Assembly: GCA_036506175.1 (NCBI GenBank)
Contig: DASXSE010000051.1
Span: forward strand, 1-27,218
Origin: JAIBJP01 sp036506175
Lineage (GTDB): Bacteria; Actinomycetota; Thermoleophilia; Gaiellales; Gaiellaceae
Reading direction: 5' to 3'
Length of the DNA stretch: 27,218 bases
Positions 22,932 through 27,218 of this stretch are shown here, one piece after another. The translations under genes were made by a program, and so were the position numbers. The notes below the pieces were generated by a model. That model saw nothing but the letters and a program-made list of their open reading frames with translations. It was not told the DNA's origin and made no database searches. The stretch's first letter is position 1; every line of letters begins with the position of its first letter.

Positions 22932-23710
22932 ACCTCCCCTTTGCGCGCAAGCGCGAGCTCGGGCAGCACTTTCTCGTCGATGAGAACATCGTGCGCGTCG
23001 CCGGTCGGATGGCAGACCTGCACGCGGGCGATGTCGTTCTGGAGGTGGGCCCGGGCCTGGGGGTGCTGACCGCGTACCTCGCCGACCGGGTCGGGTTCGT
23101 GCATGCGGTCGAGATCGACCTGAGTCTCGCGCCGCACCTCCACCAGCGCTTCGGCGAACGGCGCAACGTCAGCCTCGTCTTCGAGGACGCGCTCGAATAT
23201 CCGCTCGCGGAGCTCGATCCCGAACCGAATAAGTTCGTCGCCAACCTGCCGTACAACGTCGCAACGCCGCTGATCGTCGAGAGTCTCGACGGTCTTCCGG
23301 GCATCGATGTGTGGTGCGCGATGGTGCAGCGGGAGGTCGCCGACCGCTTCTTTGCCGACCCGGGGACGAAGAGTTACGGCGCCGTCTCCGTACTCGTGCA
23401 GCTGACGGCGACGCGGACCGATTTCCATCCGGTCAGTCGAACGGTCTTTCGACCGCCGCCGAACGTCGACTCCGCGCTCGTCGCGTTCCGGCGCGAAAAG
23501 CGCTGGGGTCCGGAATTTAGGTCGCTGAAACAGCTCGTCCAAGCCGCGTTCGCGCATCGCCGCAAGACGCTTGCGAACTCGCTTGCGTTGTCCGGTTTCG
23601 AGCGCGAACGGGTCGAAGCCGCCGTCGGCGGGCTGAGCCTTCCCGGCGACGTCCGCGCCGAGCGGCTGGAGCCGGAAGCGTTCGTCCAGCTGCGGGAGGT
23701 TCTCGAGTGA
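22928..23710 (+). CDS. rsmA: 16S rRNA dimethyladenosine transferase RsmA (KsgA)
   Basis: Dimethylates A1518 and A1519 in the 3' hairpin of 16S rRNA, a late 30S assembly checkpoint; loss confers kasugamycin resistance. The 260-aa protein shows KRELGQHFLVDENIV (8-22), the SAM-binding loop LEVGPGLGVLT (38-48), acidic EID (62-64), the catalytic NLPYNVATPLI (106-116), and the C-terminal PPPNVDSALV and AAFAHRRKTLANSL signatures. GTG start overlaps the tatD stop by 4 nt, and its own stop overlaps ispE by 4 nt, so the three genes are translationally coupled. Confidence 0.97.
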   Translation: MNLPFARKRELGQHFLVDENIVRVAGRMADLHAGDVVLEVGPGLGVLTAYLADRVGFVHAVEIDLSLAPHLHQRFGERRNVSLVFEDALEYPLAELDPEPNKFVANLPYNVATPLIVESLDGLPGIDVWCAMVQREVADRFFADPGTKSYGAVSVLVQLTATRTDFHPVSRTVFRPPPNVDSALVAFRREKRWGPEFRSLKQLVQAAFAHRRKTLANSLALSGFERERVEAAVGGLSLPGDVRAERLEPEAFVQLREVLE

Positions 23711-24531
23711 ACCGGGTCCCGGCCGCGGCGAAGATCAACCTGTCGCTCGTCGTCGGCCCGCGGCGAGACGACGGTCTCCACGAGATCGTCACGGTCATGC
23801 AGCGAATCGACCTCTGCGACACGGTCACGGTCGAGCCGGGGTCGGCGACCGTCGTCGACGGCTATCGCAAGGACACCCTTGTCCGCGCTTCGCTGGCCAA
23901 GCTCGCATCAACGGCCGGACATGAGGGGGGTTGGCGAGTACGACTGGACAAGCGCATCCCACTCGCGTCCGGCTTGGGAGGCGGAAGCGCGGACGCGGCC
24001 GCCGCGCTTTTTCTGGCGAACCGCACACTCGACGTGCCACTCGGCGATCCGGCTCTCACCGAAATTGCCGCCGAGGTGGGCGCCGACGTCCCCTTCTTCC
24101 TGACTCCGGGTCCGAAGCTGGCCCAAGGCGCCGGCGAGCGACTGCGTTCACTGGAGCTACCCCAGGACTACTGGATCGCGCTCGCGCTGCCGCGATCCGC
24201 GCGCAAGGAGTCGACCGCGGGCGTTTACACCCGCTTCGACGAGGCGGACGGCGGTGGGAGCTTCGAGGAGAAGCGCGCTGCCCTGCTCGACGCGCTCGAC
24301 GCCGTGCGCCGCCCGCGCGACTTCGCCGCGTTCCCGGCGAACGACCTTGCGACCGCGGCCGGTGGGTCGCCTCTCGTCGCAGAGCTGCTCGAACATGGGG
24401 CTTTCAGGGCCGATGTGTCCGGCGCCGGCCCGGCGGTGTACGGCCTCTTCCACCATCGCGCCGACGGCGAGCGAGCGCTCCGTAGGCTGCGGAGACGGGC
24501 GCGCGTCTGGCTGGTCGCACCCGTCTGGTAG
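23707..24531 (+). CDS. ispE: 4-diphosphocytidyl-2-C-methyl-D-erythritol kinase
   Basis: GHMP kinase of the non-mevalonate (MEP) isoprenoid pathway; it phosphorylates CDP-methylerythritol with ATP. The 274-aa protein has the N-terminal PAAAKINLSLVVG with catalytic Lys 9, a shortened DDGLHEIVTVMQRIDL segment (the family usually reads DGYHEL), the ATP-binding PLASGLGGGSADAAAAL (85-101), GADVPFFL with the catalytic Asp, and VSGAGPAVYGLF near the C-terminus. GTG start overlaps the rsmA stop (GTGA). IspE supplies isoprenoid precursors for undecaprenyl phosphate and quinones, linking it to the envelope genes around it. Confidence 0.96.
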   Translation: MNRVPAAAKINLSLVVGPRRDDGLHEIVTVMQRIDLCDTVTVEPGSATVVDGYRKDTLVRASLAKLASTAGHEGGWRVRLDKRIPLASGLGGGSADAAAALFLANRTLDVPLGDPALTEIAAEVGADVPFFLTPGPKLAQGAGERLRSLELPQDYWIALALPRSARKESTAGVYTRFDEADGGGSFEEKRAALLDALDAVRRPRDFAAFPANDLATAAGGSPLVAELLEHGAFRADVSGAGPAVYGLFHHRADGERALRRLRRRARVWLVAPVW

Positions 24532-24542
24532 CGTCGCCGCAC

Positions 24543-24905
24543 GTGAGCAGCGTGGAACCGGTCGTCGAGCACCGCGAGAGCGCGCCGTCCCGCTGGCTTC
24601 GGGAGCGGCGGCTGCGGATTGCCCTGCTCATCGCCTTCGTCGAGAGCCTGCTCGTCGTCACGAGCAGCCTCGGCTGGTTCTGGGTCGTGGGGGCGGCGAT
24701 GATTGCGGTCGCGCTCTACCTCCTTGGGCGGCGCACGGACTCCCGCACGGTGCACGAGGTCACGTGGGTCCTCGCCGCCTCCCAGCTCATCTCGGTCATC
24801 GTCCCGCTTCTTTGGGAAGTGGTGAAGTTCCTCGCCATCGTCGTCCTCGTCCTGCTCGCCCTCTTCTTCCTCGCGATCCTGCTGCTCGACCGGCCTCGCA
24901 AGTAG
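24543..24905 (+). CDS. Small membrane protein, unknown function
   Basis: A 120-aa protein with a charged N-terminus (about 1-26), then three or four hydrophobic segments (about 27-45, 46-62, 75-90 and 92-115) and a basic end (DRPRK). A polar loop (GRRTDSRTVHEVTW) joins the middle helices. I do not recognise a family or catalytic motif. GTG 24543 is taken as start, 11 nt after the ispE stop, without a clear ribosome binding site. It closes the metG-tatD-rsmA-ispE run before the tRNA gene. Coherent membrane topology and absence of better frames support it. Confidence 0.75.
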   Translation: MSSVEPVVEHRESAPSRWLRERRLRIALLIAFVESLLVVTSSLGWFWVVGAAMIAVALYLLGRRTDSRTVHEVTWVLAASQLISVIVPLLWEVVKFLAIVVLVLLALFFLAILLLDRPRK

Positions 24906-24920
24906 CTCACCATGCTGGCG

Positions 24921-24926
24921 TACGAT
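24921..24926 (+). promoter_or_regulatory. Possible -10 element of tRNA-Gln
   Basis: TACGAT fits TAnnnT and lies 12 nt before the first base of the tRNA, so a short 5' leader removed by RNase P would result. I do not see a convincing -35 hexamer at 16-18 nt upstream. Read-through from the upstream operon is an alternative. Confidence 0.4.
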
Positions 24927-24938
24927 GGGTTCCGACGG

Positions 24939-25012
24939 TGGGGCGTAGCCAAGCGGTAAGGCAGCGGGTTTTGGTCCCGTGACCGGAGGTTCGAATCCTC
25001 CCGCCCCAGCCA
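24939..25012 (+). tRNA. tRNA-Gln (anticodon TTG), CCA encoded
   Basis: Complete cloverleaf. The acceptor stem TGGGGCG (24939-24945) pairs with CGCCCCA (25002-25008), followed by discriminator G (25009) and an encoded CCA (25010-25012). D arm AGCCAAGCGGTAAGGC; anticodon stem GCGGG/CCCGT (24964-24968/24976-24980) with loop TTTTGGT and anticodon TTG at 24971-24973, reading CAA and possibly CAG. The T arm CGGAGG-TTCGAAT-CCTCC is standard. The initial U1-A72 pair and G73 are typical glutamine identity features. Confidence 0.98.
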
Positions 25013-25025
25013 TGACCATTCCCTC

Positions 25026-26363
25026 GTGACGCCGGCCCTCGCAGCGGTTGTGATGGCAGCAGGCCTCGGGACGCGCATGCGCTCCGATCGGCCGAAGCAT
25101 CTCCATCCGCTGCTCGGCCGGCGTGTCGTCGATTGGGCGCTCGCCGCGGCGGCGCCGCTTTCTCCGGACCCGCTCGTGGTCGTCTGCTCGCCGGAGACCC
25201 GCGAGGAACTGGCTCGCACGCTTCCCGAGGAAGCCGAGCTCGCCGTCCAGGCTGAGCCACGCGGGACGGGCGACGCCGTCGAGGCCGCGCGGCCGTCCCT
25301 CGAGCGCTTTTCGGGGGACGTCCTCGTCCTGGACGGCGCCGCCCCCCTCCTCACCGGCGAAGTGCTGGAGGAACTCGTCGCCGAGCACCGCCGTTCAGGC
25401 GCTGCGGTGACAGTCCTGTCGATCGAGCCGGCGGAGCCGCTTCCGTACGGCCGAGTCCTTCGGGACGAGAACGGGGCCCTCCGCGGCATCGTCGAGGAGG
25501 GCGATGCGACGCCTGAGGAGCGCGCCGTCCGCGAGCTCAACACGTCGATCTACGTCTTTTCGAGCCAGGATCTCTGGCCTGCCCTCGAGCGCCTGGAGGC
25601 GCACAACGTCCAGGGCGAGCTCTACCTCACGGATGCGGTTCTCCACCTCGTGCAGGACGGGAAGCGCGGAGCCGTGTACCGTGCGCCGGACCCGATCGTG
25701 GGCCTCGGCATCAACAACCGCGCAGAGCTGGCCCAGGCGGCCGCCGTCCTGCGTGAGCGCGTCATCGAGGAGCACATGCTCGCGGGTGTGACCGTGGTCG
25801 ATCCGGCGACGACCTGGATCGATGCCGACGTGCAGATCGAGCCGGACGCGGTCATCCAGCCGTTCACCGTTCTCCAGGGGAAGACGGTTGTTCGCGGGGG
25901 CGCCGAGGTGGGACCGCACGCCGTCGTGGTCGATTCCGAGATCGGCGCGGGCGCGACGGTCGGCCCGTTCTCCTATCTCCGCCCGGGCAGCTTTCTTGCC
26001 GCCGGCGTGAAGATCGGCGCGTTCGTCGAGGTGAAGAACTCCCGCATCGGGGAAAGAACCAAAGTGCCCCACCTGTCGTACATCGGCGACGCCGATATCG
26101 GCGAGGATTCGAACATCGCAGCGGGCGCCATCACCGCGAACTACCGGCCCGAGCTCGGCGAGGGCGGGAAGGAGCGCACCGTCATCGGTCGCAACGTCCA
26201 TACGGGCAGCGACAATGTTTTTGTTGCGCCCGTCGAAATTGGCGACGATGCTTGGATCGGAGCAGGATCCACGATCATCGAGGACGTTCCTCCAGGAGCG
26301 CTGGCGATCGCGAGGGCGAAGCAGGTCAACAAGGAAGGCTACGGTGGAAAGCGGAACGATTGA
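25026..26363 (+). CDS. glmU: Bifunctional GlmU (GlcNAc-1-P uridylyltransferase / GlcN-1-P acetyltransferase)
   Basis: Makes UDP-GlcNAc, the precursor of peptidoglycan. The 445-aa protein has an N-terminal nucleotidyltransferase domain (VVMAAGLGTRMRSDRPKHLHPL, 8-29; GTGDAVEAA; NTSIYVF; GINNRAEL with metal-binding Asn 230). A C-terminal left-handed beta-helix acetyltransferase follows (RPGSFL, 319-324; catalytic His 349 in PHLSYIGD; SNIAAGAITANY; KEGY). The usual LxGDxPL motif is LDGAAPL (102-108), so the metal-binding aspartate (Asp 105 in E. coli) is Ala 105, while a new Asp appears at 103. The NYDG motif is NYRPELGEGGK. GTG start is 13 nt after the tRNA CCA with no ribosome binding site. prs starts inside its last codons. 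Confidence 0.94.
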   Translation: MTPALAAVVMAAGLGTRMRSDRPKHLHPLLGRRVVDWALAAAAPLSPDPLVVVCSPETREELARTLPEEAELAVQAEPRGTGDAVEAARPSLERFSGDVLVLDGAAPLLTGEVLEELVAEHRRSGAAVTVLSIEPAEPLPYGRVLRDENGALRGIVEEGDATPEERAVRELNTSIYVFSSQDLWPALERLEAHNVQGELYLTDAVLHLVQDGKRGAVYRAPDPIVGLGINNRAELAQAAAVLRERVIEEHMLAGVTVVDPATTWIDADVQIEPDAVIQPFTVLQGKTVVRGGAEVGPHAVVVDSEIGAGATVGPFSYLRPGSFLAAGVKIGAFVEVKNSRIGERTKVPHLSYIGDADIGEDSNIAAGAITANYRPELGEGGKERTVIGRNVHTGSDNVFVAPVEIGDDAWIGAGSTIIEDVPPGALAIARAKQVNKEGYGGKRND

Positions 26364-27218
26364 GGAGCGGCTTCCGGGTCTCGACGTCCCGGAGGCGGTG
26401 CCAGTTCCACACCCGAGCGGTCAGCGCGGCCGCTGGATCGAACGCGGCCCCTCGGGCAAGCTCATGCTCTTCTCGGGGCGCTCGAACCCGCAGCTCTCGG
26501 AGCGCATTGCCGACATCCTCAACATCGAGCTCGGAGAGGTCGAGCTCGAGACGTTCGCCAACGGGGAGACGTACTGCCGCTACCGCGAGTCGATCCGCGG
26601 CGCGGACGTCTTCATTGTCCAATCGTGCTTCGGGCCGGCGACGAACGACCACCTGATCGAGCTCCTGATCATGATCCAGACGGCGAAGCTGGCCTCTGCG
26701 AACCGCATCACCGCCGTCATGCCGTGGTACCCGTACTCGCGGCAGGACAAGAAGTCGGCCCCGCGCGAGCCCGTCACCGCGAAGCTCGTCGCCGACATGC
26801 TCGAAGCCGCCGGCGTCGACCGCGTGCTCACCATGGATCTGCACGCGGGCCAGATCCAAGGCTTCTTCACCATCCCGGTCGACCACATGACCGCGCTCAA
26901 GCTTTTCGCCCAGTACTACCGCGACAAGGGCATCTACGGAGAGGGCGTCGTGTCCGTCTCGCCCGATCCGGGCCGCGGCAAGATGGCCGGCCGCTTCGGG
27001 CAGATGCTTGACGCTCCGACGCCTGCCTACATCAACAAGACTCGGCCGGAACGCGATGTCGCTGCGGCGACCGACGTGATCGGCCACGTCAAGGGCAAGG
27101 TCGCGATCATGACCGACGACATCATCGTCACGGGCGGGACGCTGATCGCCGGCGCCGAGGCCCTTCTGGAGGCCGGCGCGACCGAGGTATACGCGTGCGC
27201 GACCCACGGGCTCTTCCC
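26344..27218 (+). CDS. prs: Ribose-phosphate pyrophosphokinase (PRPP synthetase), 3' end cut by window
   Basis: Makes PRPP from ribose 5-phosphate and ATP for nucleotide, His and Trp synthesis. The frame is open to the window end (291 complete codons). Visible motifs: LFSGRSNPQLSERIA, ETFANGETYCRY, MPWYPYSRQDKK (with the ATP-site RQDKK), TMDLHAGQIQGFF with the metal-binding His, SPDPGRGKMAGRF, and the PRPP loop TDDIIVTGGTL. GTG 26344 is favoured because AAGGAAGG precedes it by 6 nt and the frame downstream is protein-like; it overlaps glmU by 20 nt. The ATG at 26464 (MLFSGRSNP) is the usual family start, so a GTG start adds a 40-residue, Pro- and Arg-containing N-terminal extension. Confidence 0.95.
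   Translation, partial: MESGTIEERLPGLDVPEAVPVPHPSGQRGRWIERGPSGKLMLFSGRSNPQLSERIADILNIELGEVELETFANGETYCRYRESIRGADVFIVQSCFGPATNDHLIELLIMIQTAKLASANRITAVMPWYPYSRQDKKSAPREPVTAKLVADMLEAAGVDRVLTMDLHAGQIQGFFTIPVDHMTALKLFAQYYRDKGIYGEGVVSVSPDPGRGKMAGRFGQMLDAPTPAYINKTRPERDVAAATDVIGHVKGKVAIMTDDIIVTGGTLIAGAEALLEAGATEVYACATHGLF

Overview
This window reads as a chromosomal stretch of a high-GC actinobacterium. GC is very high throughout, GTG and TTG starts are common, genes are packed with 1-4 nt overlaps, and HspR-type heat-shock control and an FmdB zinc ribbon are present. The protein flavour (GYD protein, psuK-psuG, cyclase-ATPase-TPR fusion, AbrB with a zinc ribbon) suggests the deep-branching class Thermoleophilia. 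That placement is inference from sequence style, not from a search.

Layout. (1) 7-6589: a heat-shock operon on the + strand, dnaK-grpE-dnaJ-hspR-clpB, encoding the Hsp70 machine, its probable repressor and the Hsp100 disaggregase. (2) 6597-9127: three integral membrane proteins of unknown function, one with a histidine-rich motif, then a GYD-domain protein and a 73-aa protein. (3) 9131-10836 (-): a pseudouridine catabolism pair, psuK overlapping psuG. (4) 10846-15847: a small putative membrane peptide (+), then on the - strand a GT-C type glycosyltransferase followed by a 1037-aa class III cyclase/AAA/TPR protein. (5) 15876-18323: an FmdB-like zinc ribbon, an LCP-family cell-wall ligase (-) and a ROK glucokinase. 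(6) 18329-18495: an unannotated, highly self-complementary stretch abutting the rsmI start codon, the best candidate here for an undescribed RNA element. (7) 18497-27218: rsmI, a degenerate M23 protein, AbrB-like regulator (-), metG, tatD, rsmA, ispE, a membrane protein, tRNA-Gln, glmU and prs (cut by the window end).

Region 7 follows the same order as the classical Bacillus subtilis block yabC(rsmI)-abrB-metS-yabD(tatD)-ksgA-ispE-gcaD(glmU)-prs, including the reversed orientation of abrB. The block joins translation (MetG, RsmA, RsmI, tRNA-Gln), isoprenoid and envelope precursor supply (IspE, GlmU) and PRPP synthesis.

Points deserving a second look are the structured element before rsmI, the 348-nt antisense overlap of the M23 gene tail with abrB, loss of the M23 HxH motif, an Ala where GlmU normally has its metal-binding Asp, a perfect 10-bp inverted repeat just before clpB, and a tRNA-Gln/glmU arrangement with only 13 nt between CCA and start codon. 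I saw no CRISPR array, insertion sequence, phage gene or rRNA, and no gene-free stretch longer than 300 bases.
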